Shown here: positions 1 through 7,237 of the stretch, in pieces
Layout of the letters: every line of letters starts with the position of its first letter
How positions within the stretch are numbered: the stretch's first letter is position 1
Origin: an uncultured Pseudoxanthomonas sp.
GTDB lineage: Bacteria; Pseudomonadota; Gammaproteobacteria; Xanthomonadales; Xanthomonadaceae
Length of the DNA stretch: 32,738 nucleotides
Reading direction: 5' to 3'
Assembly (NCBI GenBank): GCA_946886405.1
Contig: CAMPIO010000038.1
Coordinates: 1-32,738 of the forward strand
The notes under the pieces: model-generated
Told to the model about the DNA's origin: nothing
Seen by the model: the letters and a program-made list of their open reading frames with translations, nothing else
The model's database searches: none
Position numbers and translations under genes: made by a program

Positions 1-168
1 CCCTCGCCCTGCGCAGCGGGGAGAGGGTGCCGAAGGCGGTGAGGGGCGAACGAAGCGACGACGCGTCGGCGCTCAATCAGGCGCCGCGCCCGCCCCTCAT
101 CCGCCCCCGTATCGAGTACGGGGCAGGCTCTCCGGGCACCTTCTCCCCGCAGGCCGGGCGAAGGAAAG
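1..168. repeat. Inverted pair of intergenic repeat units upstream of cheV
   Basis: Two GC-rich units face each other. Unit A is at 1-47 on the plus strand and unit B at about 92-168 in the opposite sense. Both recur at 12653-12838 in the reverse order and orientation. Unit B here carries a roughly 23-bp insertion around 106-130 containing a small hairpin (CCCGTA/TACGGG). No gene is visible in this stretch. Repeats of this kind are common between genes in Xanthomonadaceae; a role in termination or mRNA stability is inference. Confidence 0.7.
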
Positions 169-179
169 TGCAACGCCGC

Positions 180-206
180 TCAAGCACCCCTTGAGCGTGC
201 CGATAA
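180..206 (+). promoter_or_regulatory. Sigma28 (FliA)-type promoter of cheV
   Basis: TCAA at 180-183, 15 bases, then GCCGATAA at 199-206. This matches the gammaproteobacterial FliA consensus in both elements and in spacing. The projected transcription start is about 213, one base before the cheV ATG. A six-base inverted repeat (CTCAAG at 179-184, CTTGAG at 190-195) overlaps the -35 element. Confidence 0.8.
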
Positions 207-213
207 GTTGTGC

Positions 214-1167
214 ATGACCCAGGATCTGCTCAACCGCATCGACCAGCGCACCCGCCTGGCCGGCCACAATCGCCTCGCGTTGCTGCTGTTCCGCCTGGGC
301 GGGCGTCAGCTTTTTGGCGTCAACGTCTTCAAGGTGCAGGAAGTCCTGCGCCGCCCGCCGCTGTTCCAGCTGCCCGGGCTTCCCACCGAATTCGTGGGCG
401 TGGCCGACGTGCGTGGCCGCTCGGTGCCCGTGCTGGACCTGGGCCTGAGCATCCGCCACCCCGAACGCGACCCGAACCCCGAGAACGCCCCCAACTACCT
501 GGTGGTCACCGAGTTCAATCGCTCCATCCAGGGCTTCCTGGTCAGTGGCGTGGAGCGCATCGTCAACATCGCGGTGGAAGACATCCATCCGCCACCGGAA
601 CTGGGCGCGGAAAACAGCTTCCTCACCGCCGTGACGCGTTTCCAGGGCGAACTGATCCAGGTGATCGACGTGGAAAGCGTGCTGGCGGACATCTGCCAGT
701 CGCGCATGGATGCCACGCTGGCGCCGGAAATGGCCCTGCCCGCCGGCGCTCCGCCGATGCAGGTGCTGGTGGTCGACGACTCGCGCGTCGCGCGCTCGCA
801 GATCCGCAGCGTGCTGGAGCAGTTGGGCGTCACCGCCACCCTGCTCTCCGACGGCCGCCAGGCATTGGACCATCTCTTGCAGGTGCACGCCGCCGGCGAG
901 AACCCGGCCGAGCGCTACGCCATGGTCATCTCCGACATCGAGATGCCGGCCATGGACGGCTACACCCTGACGACGGAAATCCGGCGCCATGCGGGCCTGG
1001 CCGGCCTGTACGTGCTGCTGCATACCTCCCTGTCGGGCGTGTTCAACAACGCCATGGTGGAACGCGTGGGTGCGAATGCCTTCGTGGCCAAGTACAGCCC
1101 GCACGAACTGGCCGAGCACGTGCTGTTCCGGCTGAACCAGGTAGCGGCTGCGCAGATGGCGGCCTGA
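214..1167 (+). CDS. cheV: Chemotaxis coupling protein CheV (CheW-receiver fusion)
   Basis: A 317-residue cytoplasmic adaptor that links chemoreceptors to the CheA kinase and can be tuned by phosphorylation. Residues about 20-160 form a CheW-like domain, and about 182-312 form a receiver domain. The receiver has the acidic pair D188/D189, the phosphoacceptor D241 in the motif ISDIEMP, and conserved K293 in VAKYSP. The ATG at 214 was chosen because the sigma28-type promoter predicts a start near 213. A TTG at 208 is in frame but would lie upstream of the transcript. No Shine-Dalgarno sequence precedes 214, so the mRNA may be leaderless. The gene precedes flgB and its promoter suggests late-class flagellar regulation. 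Family assignment is certain; the start is likely. Confidence 0.93.
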   Translation: MTQDLLNRIDQRTRLAGHNRLALLLFRLGGRQLFGVNVFKVQEVLRRPPLFQLPGLPTEFVGVADVRGRSVPVLDLGLSIRHPERDPNPENAPNYLVVTEFNRSIQGFLVSGVERIVNIAVEDIHPPPELGAENSFLTAVTRFQGELIQVIDVESVLADICQSRMDATLAPEMALPAGAPPMQVLVVDDSRVARSQIRSVLEQLGVTATLLSDGRQALDHLLQVHAAGENPAERYAMVISDIEMPAMDGYTLTTEIRRHAGLAGLYVLLHTSLSGVFNNAMVERVGANAFVAKYSPHELAEHVLFRLNQVAAAQMAA

Positions 1168-1171
1168 TGGC

Positions 1172-1251
1172 GTAGAGCGGAGCTTGCTCCGCTGCCTTTC
1201 GGACCGGATCCCGGGCCTGGCCGGGAAGCAGTCGAGCAAGCTCGACTCTAC
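1172..1251. repeat. Pair of GTAG-headed REP-like hairpins
   Basis: GTAG at 1172-1175 is followed by an 8-bp palindrome (AGCGGAGC / GCTCCGCT, 1176-1193). Facing it, an 8-bp palindrome (AGTCGAGC / GCTCGACT, 1230-1247) is followed by CTAC at 1248-1251. This head-to-head layout is that of SMAG/REP-type elements known from Stenotrophomonas and relatives. It sits between the cheV stop and the flgB promoter and could protect or end the cheV transcript. Confidence 0.75.
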
Positions 1252-1293
1252 CGCCTCAATCCAGTGGCGCGCATCGATCAAGCGCCTGCGTTC

Positions 1294-1309
1294 TGGCACA
1301 CGCCTTGCA
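1294..1309 (+). promoter_or_regulatory. Sigma54 (RpoN) promoter of the flgB operon
   Basis: TGGCACACGCCTTGCA matches the RpoN consensus TGGCACG-N4-TTGCW at all but one position, with the invariant GG and GC 12 bases apart. The predicted start is near 1320, giving a 23-base leader that holds a GGAG ribosome site for flgB. Confidence 0.85.
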
Positions 1310-1342
1310 GCACCCCCGGCAACGGTCTGCCGGAGCGGTGCC

Positions 1343-1729
1343 ATGTCCAATCCCATCTCCAATTACCTCGGTGTCCATGCGGCGGCATTGCCGCTGCGTG
1401 AGCAGCGCATGCAACTGATCGCCAGCAACCTGTCCAACGCGGACACACCGAACTACAAGGCGAAAGACCTGGACTTCCAGGCCGCCCTGGAAAATGCCGC
1501 CGCCAGGGCCGCGCCGCTGCGAACGACCAACGAACTGCACCTGAACCTGCTCGATGCCACTCCGCGCATGTTCGAACGCGATGGCGTGCAGCCCAGCCTG
1601 GACGGCAACACCGTCGATGCCGACACCGAACGCGCCGCCTATGGCCGTGCAGCGCTGGAATATCGCGCCTCGCTGAGCTTCATCGAATCCAAGGTGCGCA
1701 CCATGCTCACCGCGATCACCGGCCAGTAA
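1343..1729 (+). CDS. flgB: Flagellar basal-body proximal rod protein FlgB
   Basis: A 128-residue rod subunit, exported by the flagellar type III system, that builds the proximal rod in the periplasm. The N-terminus carries the rod/hook family signature (IASNLSNADTPNYKA, about residues 26-40) and the C-terminus the amphipathic helix typical of axial proteins (YRASLSFIESKVRTML). The reading frame is open further upstream to 1184, but the ATG at 1343 is preceded by GGAG at 1332-1335 and lies just after the predicted RpoN start. It is the first gene of flgBCDEF. The stop overlaps the ribosome site of flgC. Confidence 0.95.
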   Translation: MSNPISNYLGVHAAALPLREQRMQLIASNLSNADTPNYKAKDLDFQAALENAAARAAPLRTTNELHLNLLDATPRMFERDGVQPSLDGNTVDADTERAAYGRAALEYRASLSFIESKVRTMLTAITGQ

Positions 1730-1740
1730 GGAGGCATGCC

Positions 1741-2148
1741 ATGAGCAACCTGCCCATCTTCGACGTTGCCGGTTCCGCGTTGCAGGCGCAATCCGTGCGC
1801 CTCAACACCATCGCCAGCAACCTGTCGAATGCCGATTCCATCGCCTCGTCGCCGGAGGCGGTCTACAAGCCGCTCGAACCGATCTTCCAGGCCCGCGCGC
1901 TACGCGGCGATGGCTCACTGACGTCGGTGCAGGTGAAGGAGATCACCCAGAGCGATGCGCCACCGATCAAGCGCTACGAGCCCGGCCACCCGATGGCCGA
2001 CGGCGATGGCTACGTCTACGCACCCGATGTCGATCCGGTCGCGCAGATGGTCAACCTGATCTCGGCCTCGCGCGGCTACCAGGCCGGCGTGGAAGTCCTG
2101 AACACCGCCAAGGAACTCGCCTTGGCCACCCTGACCATGGGCCGCTGA
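1741..2148 (+). CDS. flgC: Flagellar basal-body rod protein FlgC
   Basis: A 135-residue proximal rod protein that stacks with FlgB and FlgF. It has the family motif TIASNLSNADS near residue 23 and the C-terminal signature MVNLISASRGYQAGVEVLNTAKELALATL, the conserved helix of axial proteins. A strong AAGGAGG at 1728-1734 overlaps the flgB stop codon, so translation of the two is probably coupled. Length is typical of the family. Confidence 0.96.
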   Translation: MSNLPIFDVAGSALQAQSVRLNTIASNLSNADSIASSPEAVYKPLEPIFQARALRGDGSLTSVQVKEITQSDAPPIKRYEPGHPMADGDGYVYAPDVDPVAQMVNLISASRGYQAGVEVLNTAKELALATLTMGR

Positions 2149-2174
2149 CGCCCCGCTACCGAGCGAACACGCAC

Positions 2175-2855
2175 ATGACCACCATCAACGGCGATCCGTT
2201 TGCCGCCATCAACACTGCGGGCTCGGGCGCAACCGCGACCAAGAAGGCCGATACGCTGGGCCAGGCCGATTTCATGCGCCTGATGACCGAGCAGTTGAGC
2301 CACCAGGACCCGCTGAAGCCGCTCTCCAACAGCGAGTTCGTCGCCCAATTGGCGCAGTTCTCGACGGTGCAGGGCATCAGCGAACTGAACACCACCGTCG
2401 GCGGCTTCTCTTCCGCGCTGACCGGCGACCAGGTACTGAAGGGCGCCGCATTGGTCGGTCATTCGGTGGTCGTGCCGTCGAGTTCCGTCGCACTGCCTGC
2501 CACCGGCAATGCGTCCGGCCTGGTGATGTCGCCGGGCGCCGGCAAGGTGACGTTCGAGATCACCGATGCCAGCGGCGTCGTGGTCGACACCATCGACGTC
2601 GAGTCCATCGGCAAGGGCGAAACCGCGTTCGCCTGGGATGGCGTGAAGGCCAACGGCGAACGCGCCGCCGCCGGTGCGTATTCCATCAAGGCTACGCACA
2701 CCGCCACCGACGGCACCGGCACCGCACTCAACACCTATGTCGATTCCACGGTGGAGAGCGTGACCATCGGTTCCGACGGCCTGTACCTCAACCTGCCCGG
2801 CCTGGGCACCGCTCCGCTCGACTACGTGCTGCGCATCGGCAAGTCGGCATCCTGA
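2175..2855 (+). CDS. flgD: Flagellar hook-capping protein FlgD
   Basis: A 226-residue scaffold that caps the growing hook and allows FlgE to polymerise. The conserved N-terminal FlgD region lies at about residues 27-72 (LGQADFMRLMTEQLSHQDP). The middle and C-terminal parts are the FlgD Tudor-like and Ig-like (FLG_D ligand) region, with the pattern G.V...I....A....F.WDG. The start has only a weak ribosome site (GAGCG) 26 bases after flgC, so it may be translated by coupling. It lies between flgC and flgE in the usual order. Confidence 0.94.
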   Translation: MTTINGDPFAAINTAGSGATATKKADTLGQADFMRLMTEQLSHQDPLKPLSNSEFVAQLAQFSTVQGISELNTTVGGFSSALTGDQVLKGAALVGHSVVVPSSSVALPATGNASGLVMSPGAGKVTFEITDASGVVVDTIDVESIGKGETAFAWDGVKANGERAAAGAYSIKATHTATDGTGTALNTYVDSTVESVTIGSDGLYLNLPGLGTAPLDYVLRIGKSAS

Positions 2856-2892
2856 CCCCCTCACTCCCACCGCATCCTGCAAGGAGTCATCC

Positions 2893-4113
2893 ATGGCTTT
2901 CAACAGCTCGCTGTCCGGCATGAGGGCGGCCAACGCCGACCTCAACGTCACCTCGCACAACATCGCCAACGTCAACACCACCGGCTTCAAGGAGTCGCGC
3001 GCGGAGTTCGCCGAGGTCTTCTCCACCACCGGCTACGGCCTGCTGCAGAACGGCATCGGTGCCGGCGTGCGGGTGACCAACGTCGCCCAGCAGTTTTCGC
3101 AGGGCGACATCAACCAGACTGGCCGCTACCTGGATCTGGCGGTGGACCGCGAAGGCTTCTTCACCGTCAGCAACAACGGGACGAACGTGTACACGCGCGC
3201 CGGCAATTTCCAGCGCGATGCGAGTGGTTTCGTCACTACGCCGGACGGCTATCGCCTGCAGGTGTTCCCGCCGCGCGCCGATGGCGTCGGCTTCGACACC
3301 GGCACCCTGGTCGACCTGCAACTGCTGACCACCGACAGCGCGCCGTCGCCGACCACCAACGTGGACCTGGGCGTCACCCTGCCCGGCAACGCCGCGCAGC
3401 CGACGATCACCCCGTTCTCGCCGACCGACAGTGCCAGTTACAACGAGACCACCTCGGTCACCGTCTACGACTCGCTCGGCGTGGCCCACCAGCAGGCCGT
3501 CTACTACGTGAAGACGGCCAACCCGAACGAGTGGCAGATGCATACGTACGTGGACGGCGCGTCGATGGGTGCGCCGACCACGGTGCAGTTCGACAACAAC
3601 GGCACCTTGACCGCGCCGGCCAACGGTCTGGTGACGCTGGCGCCGTTCACGCCCAGCACCGGCGCCGGCGTGCTGAACATGACGATGAACATCAGCGGCA
3701 CCACCCAGTACGGCGAGCAGTTCGCCAAGCGCATCCAGAACCAGGACGGCTACGCCACCGGCAAGCTCAACGAGTTCAGCGTCTCTCCGGAAGGCGTGGT
3801 GTTCGCGCGCTATTCGAACGGCGTGGACCGCGCCATCGGCCAGGTGGGCCTGGCGAATTTCACCAACCCGCAGGGCCTGGTGTCGCAGGGCAACAACACC
3901 TGGACGCACAGCTTCGCGTCGGGTGAACCGCGCATCGGCGCGCCGGGTACGTCGGACTTCGGCCAGGTGGCCTCGGGTGCGCTGGAAGCCTCCACCGTCG
4001 ACCTGACCGAGCAACTGGTCAACATGATCGTGGCGCAGCGCAACTTCCAGGCGAACTCGCAGATGCTGTCCACGCAGGACCAGATCACCCAGACCGTCAT
4101 CAATATCCGTTGA
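2893..4113 (+). CDS. flgE: Flagellar hook protein FlgE
   Basis: A 406-residue subunit that forms the flexible hook joining rod and filament. It shows the axial N-terminus (SGMRAANADLNVTSHNIAN, NTTGFKESRAEF), the FlgE D2 domain in the middle (SVTVYDSLGVAHQQAVYY, about residues 182-198), and the C-terminal helix (LVNMIVAQRNFQANSQMLSTQD). AAGGAG precedes the ATG by a normal distance. It follows flgD in the standard order; length is typical. Confidence 0.96.
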   Translation: MAFNSSLSGMRAANADLNVTSHNIANVNTTGFKESRAEFAEVFSTTGYGLLQNGIGAGVRVTNVAQQFSQGDINQTGRYLDLAVDREGFFTVSNNGTNVYTRAGNFQRDASGFVTTPDGYRLQVFPPRADGVGFDTGTLVDLQLLTTDSAPSPTTNVDLGVTLPGNAAQPTITPFSPTDSASYNETTSVTVYDSLGVAHQQAVYYVKTANPNEWQMHTYVDGASMGAPTTVQFDNNGTLTAPANGLVTLAPFTPSTGAGVLNMTMNISGTTQYGEQFAKRIQNQDGYATGKLNEFSVSPEGVVFARYSNGVDRAIGQVGLANFTNPQGLVSQGNNTWTHSFASGEPRIGAPGTSDFGQVASGALEASTVDLTEQLVNMIVAQRNFQANSQMLSTQDQITQTVINIR

Positions 4114-4141
4114 TGACGGCACGGCCGACGGAGGCTGACGC

Positions 4142-4894
4142 ATGGACAAGGCACTCTACGTCGCGATGACCGGCGCCCGCGCTTCGCTGCAGGCGCAGGG
4201 CACGGTGTCGCACAACCTCGCCAACGTGGATACGAAGGGCTTCAAGGCGGCACTGGCCGGCACGGAAGCCTTCAAGATCCAGGGCCAGGGTTTTCCGTCG
4301 CGCGTGGACGCGGTGCTGATCGATCCCGGCTTCGACGGACGCACCGGCTCGCAGATGGTCACCGGACGCTCGCTCGACATCTCGCTGCAACCGAACCGCT
4401 GGATGGCCGTGCAGGCCGCCGACGGCGGTACGGCGTACACCCGTAATGGCGAACTGAGCGTCACGCCGAACGGCCAGTTGGTCAGCGCCGGCGGCCGCGC
4501 GGTACTGGATGACAACGGCAATCCGATCGCGGTGCCGCCGGCGCAGTCGATCGACATCGGCTCGGACGGCACAGTGTCGATCATCCCGCAAGGCGAAGGC
4601 CCGCAGACGATGGCCGTGGTAGGTCGCATGCGCATCGTGGAAGCGGCGCAGTCGCAGCTCTCCCGCGGCGGAGACGGCCTGATGCGCCCTTCCGATCCGC
4701 AGGCGCCCGCCCTGCCCGTCGCCAACGGCAACAGCCTGACGATGGGCGTGCTGGAAGGCAGCAATGTGGATGCGGCCGGGGCGCTGGTGCAGATGATCCA
4801 GTTGCAGCGGCAGTTCGAGATGCAGGTGAAGGTGATCCGCACGGGCGACGAGATGGCGCAGTCGTCGAATCAGTTGCTGCGGTTGGGTGGTTGA
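4142..4894 (+). CDS. flgF: Flagellar basal-body rod protein FlgF
   Basis: A 250-residue proximal rod protein. The N-terminus MDKALYVAMTGARASLQAQG and the motif VSHNLANVDTKGFKA are characteristic of FlgF rather than FlgG. The central part carries the shared rod/hook beta domain (AYTRNGELSV) and the C-terminus the axial helix (LVQMIQLQRQFEMQVKVIRTGDEM). CGGAGG at 4129-4134 is the ribosome site. It is the last gene before an 840-bp gap that separates it from flgG, whereas the two are normally adjacent. Confidence 0.95.
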   Translation: MDKALYVAMTGARASLQAQGTVSHNLANVDTKGFKAALAGTEAFKIQGQGFPSRVDAVLIDPGFDGRTGSQMVTGRSLDISLQPNRWMAVQAADGGTAYTRNGELSVTPNGQLVSAGGRAVLDDNGNPIAVPPAQSIDIGSDGTVSIIPQGEGPQTMAVVGRMRIVEAAQSQLSRGGDGLMRPSDPQAPALPVANGNSLTMGVLEGSNVDAAGALVQMIQLQRQFEMQVKVIRTGDEMAQSSNQLLRLGG

Positions 4895-4924
4895 TGGTCT
4901 GAACCCCTCTGCCTGCGTTGAGAG

Positions 4925-4960
4925 CCCTCTCCCACCGGGAGAGGGGTTGGGGTGAGGGGC
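4925..4960. repeat. Perfect hairpin repeat downstream of flgF
   Basis: CCCTCTCCC (4925-4933) pairs perfectly with GGGAGAGGG (4937-4945) across a 3-base loop and is followed by a GTTGGGGTGAGGGG tail. This is a widespread proteobacterial intergenic repeat type and resembles the units at 1-47 and 12792-12838. There is no T tract, so it is not a classical intrinsic terminator, but it may stabilise or end the flgBCDEF transcript. Confidence 0.65.
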
Positions 4961-5083
4961 GACGGAGTCAGCCCAGGCCGACAACCGGCGGCCTAACAAC
5001 ATCCGCGACTCACTGAAAACGCCCGCCCGCGATGAACCTGTTGCGTGCATCTTTCGGTGCGGGTCTGCTTGAGGCCACACATG

Positions 5084-5570
5084 GCGCCGCTAGCCGCGGG
5101 GGCCCTACTTTTCTTTGCTTGTGCAAAGAAAAGTAGGCAAAAGAAACACCCCCCGGCGGTCCGCCCGCCGCAAGCGGCGGGTGCGCAGTCCCGGCGGGAA
5201 TTTCCGGAAGACACATCCTGTGTCATCCGGAAACGACGCACATCCTTGTGCGCCGCCCCTACGGGGTTTGACCCGCCGTGACTGCCGGCCCTAAGAGGCC
5301 CCGAAGCTGGGCCGGACATATCCGTAGCAAGTGCTTTGCTGTGGCTGTTGCTTTCGGGCCCCCATGAGGCACGGCGAGTGGGTCGGGTAAAACCCGCAGG
5401 GCGCCGCCATGGATGGCGGCGTTTTCGTATGGCACAGGATGTGCCTTACGAAAATTCCCGGCCCGCTCGCGGACCCGGAGCGCAGCGCAGGGCGTGCCGC
5501 CTGGGGTGTGTTTCTTTGGTTCCTTTCTTTGCACAAGCAAAGAAAGGGACGCCCCCGCGGCCAGCGGCAC
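5084..5570. repeat. 487-bp mirror-image repeat element between flgF and flgG
   Basis: Two copies of a roughly 200-bp unit lie in inverted orientation with diverged termini (5084-5103 against 5551-5570). Each copy holds two strong hairpins. The outer ones are 5105-5136 (14-bp perfect stem, loop TTGT) and 5522-5547 (11-bp stem, loop ACAA). The inner ones are 5201-5233 and 5422-5454: 8 bp, one unpaired base on each side, 6 bp, then a 3-base loop. Read in the same sense, the inner stems of the two copies differ by three compensatory base-pair changes. Several short open frames cross it on both strands, but all follow the symmetry and none has a convincing start or known domain. I take it as a non-coding repeat; mobility or function is unknown. 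Confidence 0.75.
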
Positions 5571-5655
5571 CATGCCCGAAACGTCAGGACACCTCCGGCT
5601 CCGCCGCCCGTCATCTTTCCGCCGCGAGCCCGCGCCGGACTTACGACACCCATTC

Positions 5656-5671
5656 CGGCACAGGACTTGCC
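5656..5671 (+). promoter_or_regulatory. Sigma54 (RpoN) promoter of the flgG operon
   Basis: CGGCACAGGACTTGCC has the invariant GG and GC 12 bases apart and departs from TGGCACG-N4-TTGCW at three positions. The predicted start is near 5682, leaving a 53-base leader before flgG. It lies just downstream of the 487-bp element and would give flgGHIJKL its own RpoN-dependent start. Confidence 0.75.
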
Positions 5672-5734
5672 TGAGAAGAGGCGAGGAACCGCACCACGCG
5701 GCTCCACCCCCTTCCACCAGCGAGGAACCACGCC

Positions 5735-6520
5735 ATGAACCAGGCCCTCTGGGTCGCCAAGACCGGACTGGATGCGCAGCAGACGCGCATGTCCGTGGTC
5801 TCCAACAACCTGGCCAACACCAACACCACCGGCTTCAAGCGCGACCGCGCCAGCTTCGAAGACCTGCTGTACCAGCAGGTGCGCCAGCCCGGCGGCTCCA
5901 CCTCTTCGCAGACGCAGCTCCCCTCCGGCCTGCAGCTCGGCACCGGCGTCCGCGTCGTGTCCACGTCGAAGGACTTCCAGCAGGGCAACCCGCAGCAGAC
6001 GGGCCGCTCGCTGGACGTCATGGTCAACGGCCGCGGCTTCTTCGAAGTGCTGCTGCCCGACGGCTCGCCGGCTTACACGCGCGACGGCTCGTTCCAGATC
6101 AATGCGCAGGGCGAGCTGGTCACCAACAGCGGCTACCCCGTGCAGCCCGGCATCCAGGTGCCCGAGGGCGCGCAGTCGATGACCATCGGCAACGACGGCA
6201 CCGTCAGCGTGACCATGGCCGGCCAGGCGCAGGCACTGGAAATCGGCTCGCTGACGCTCACCGATTTCGTCAATCCGTCCGGCCTGCAGGCCAAGGGCGA
6301 AAACCTCTACGTCGAAACCACCGCTTCCGGCCCCGCGCAGAACGGCACGCCCGGCCTGAATGGTCTTGGCAGCGTGGTGCAGGGTTCGCTGGAAGGCTCC
6401 AACGTCAACGTCGTCGAAGAACTGGTCAGCATGATCGAAACCCAGCGCGCCTACGAAATGAACGCCAAGGCCATCTCCACCACCGACTCGATGCTCGGCT
6501 ACCTCAACAACAACGTCTGA
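5735..6520 (+). CDS. flgG: Flagellar distal rod protein FlgG
   Basis: A 261-residue subunit of the distal rod, the drive shaft that crosses the periplasm. It has the classic FlgG N-terminus ([19 protein letters not shown]), the signature [19 protein letters not shown], the central [18 protein letters not shown] motif, and the C-terminal axial helix ([22 protein letters not shown]). GAGGA at 5722-5726 is the ribosome site. It heads the second transcription unit of the locus, 840 bp after flgF. Length is standard. Confidence 0.97.
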   Translation: MNQALWVAKTGLDAQQTRMSVVSNNLANTNTTGFKRDRASFEDLLYQQVRQPGGSTSSQTQLPSGLQLGTGVRVVSTSKDFQQGNPQQTGRSLDVMVNGRGFFEVLLPDGSPAYTRDGSFQINAQGELVTNSGYPVQPGIQVPEGAQSMTIGNDGTVSVTMAGQAQALEIGSLTLTDFVNPSGLQAKGENLYVETTASGPAQNGTPGLNGLGSVVQGSLEGSNVNVVEELVSMIETQRAYEMNAKAISTTDSMLGYLNNNV

Positions 6521-6542
6521 CCCACGCATACCGGGAACCGCC

Positions 6543-7229
6543 ATGAAGCGCTCCACGTCCGCCACCACCCTCGCCTGCGCGCTGATGCTGCTGCCGGGCT
6601 GCGCACGCTACTACGGCGACGTGCGCCCGTACGCGCCGATGCAGCCCATCCAGCCCATCGTCGCCACGCAGGCACCGGCCACCGCGGGCTCCATCTATCG
6701 CGCCGGCCCCGGCCTGAACCTCTACGCCGACCGCCGCGCACGCGACGTGGGCGACCTGCTGACGATCAACCTGGTGGAAAACACCGCCGCGCAGACCTCG
6801 GCCACCACCTCGGTGGACAAGAGCAGCGAGATCAGCATGGCCGCGCCCAACATCGCCGGGGCCCCGGTCACCTGGAACGGACGCGACATCCTCAGCGCAT
6901 CGGTCAATGGCGAGCGCGGTTTCAGCGGTGCAGGCAACAGCGCGCAGAGCAACCGCCTGCAGGGCAGCGTGACCGTCACCGTCATCCAGCGCCTGCCCAA
7001 CGGCAACCTGGTCGTGCAAGGGCAGAAGAACATGCGCCTTAACCAGGGCGACGAACTGGTGCAGATCCAGGGCATCGTGCGCCCGGCCGACATCGGCACC
7101 GACAACACCATCGCCTCCAGCAAGGTCGCCGACGCCCGCATCGCCTTCGGTGGCCGCGGCGCCATCGCGCAGTCCAATTCGATGGGCTGGCTGGGCCGCT
7201 TCTTCAACTCCCCGATCTTCCCCAACTGA
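6543..7229 (+). CDS. flgH: Flagellar L-ring lipoprotein FlgH
   Basis: A 228-residue outer-membrane lipoprotein that forms the L ring, the bushing around the rod. A signal peptide ends in the lipobox-like LLPGC with C20 as the probable lipidated cysteine; the proline at -2 is unusual but tolerated. FlgH family motifs follow: [41 protein letters not shown], and [26 protein letters not shown]. It lies 22 bases after flgG and 8 bases before flgI, the standard ring-gene order. Confidence 0.96.
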   Translation: MKRSTSATTLACALMLLPGCARYYGDVRPYAPMQPIQPIVATQAPATAGSIYRAGPGLNLYADRRARDVGDLLTINLVENTAAQTSATTSVDKSSEISMAAPNIAGAPVTWNGRDILSASVNGERGFSGAGNSAQSNRLQGSVTVTVIQRLPNGNLVVQGQKNMRLNQGDELVQIQGIVRPADIGTDNTIASSKVADARIAFGGRGAIAQSNSMGWLGRFFNSPIFPN

Positions 7230-7237
7230 GCGCCGCG

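Noticed and set aside
97..1362. A 421-codon open frame on the minus strand across cheV
   Set aside because: Antisense shadow of a GC-rich gene. CheV on the plus strand has complete domain motifs, and the minus-strand product is low-complexity H/Q/R/G with no family signature.
2887..4149. A 420-codon minus-strand frame opposite flgE, and similar long frames opposite flgF-flgK, dnaE2 and mrfA
   Set aside because: Typical antisense frames in high-GC DNA; the products are rich in H, Q, R and V with no recognisable motif, while the sense strand has well-defined genes.
5430..5446. TGGCACAGGATGTGCC inside the symmetric element resembles an RpoN site
   Set aside because: It is the inner hairpin of the repeat, is palindromic, and misses the TTGC core; the better site is at 5656-5671.
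5010..5717. Several short open frames crossing the symmetric element on both strands
   Set aside because: They follow the inverted symmetry of the repeat, read through hairpins, and show no ribosome site or domain. Best explained as chance frames in a repeat.
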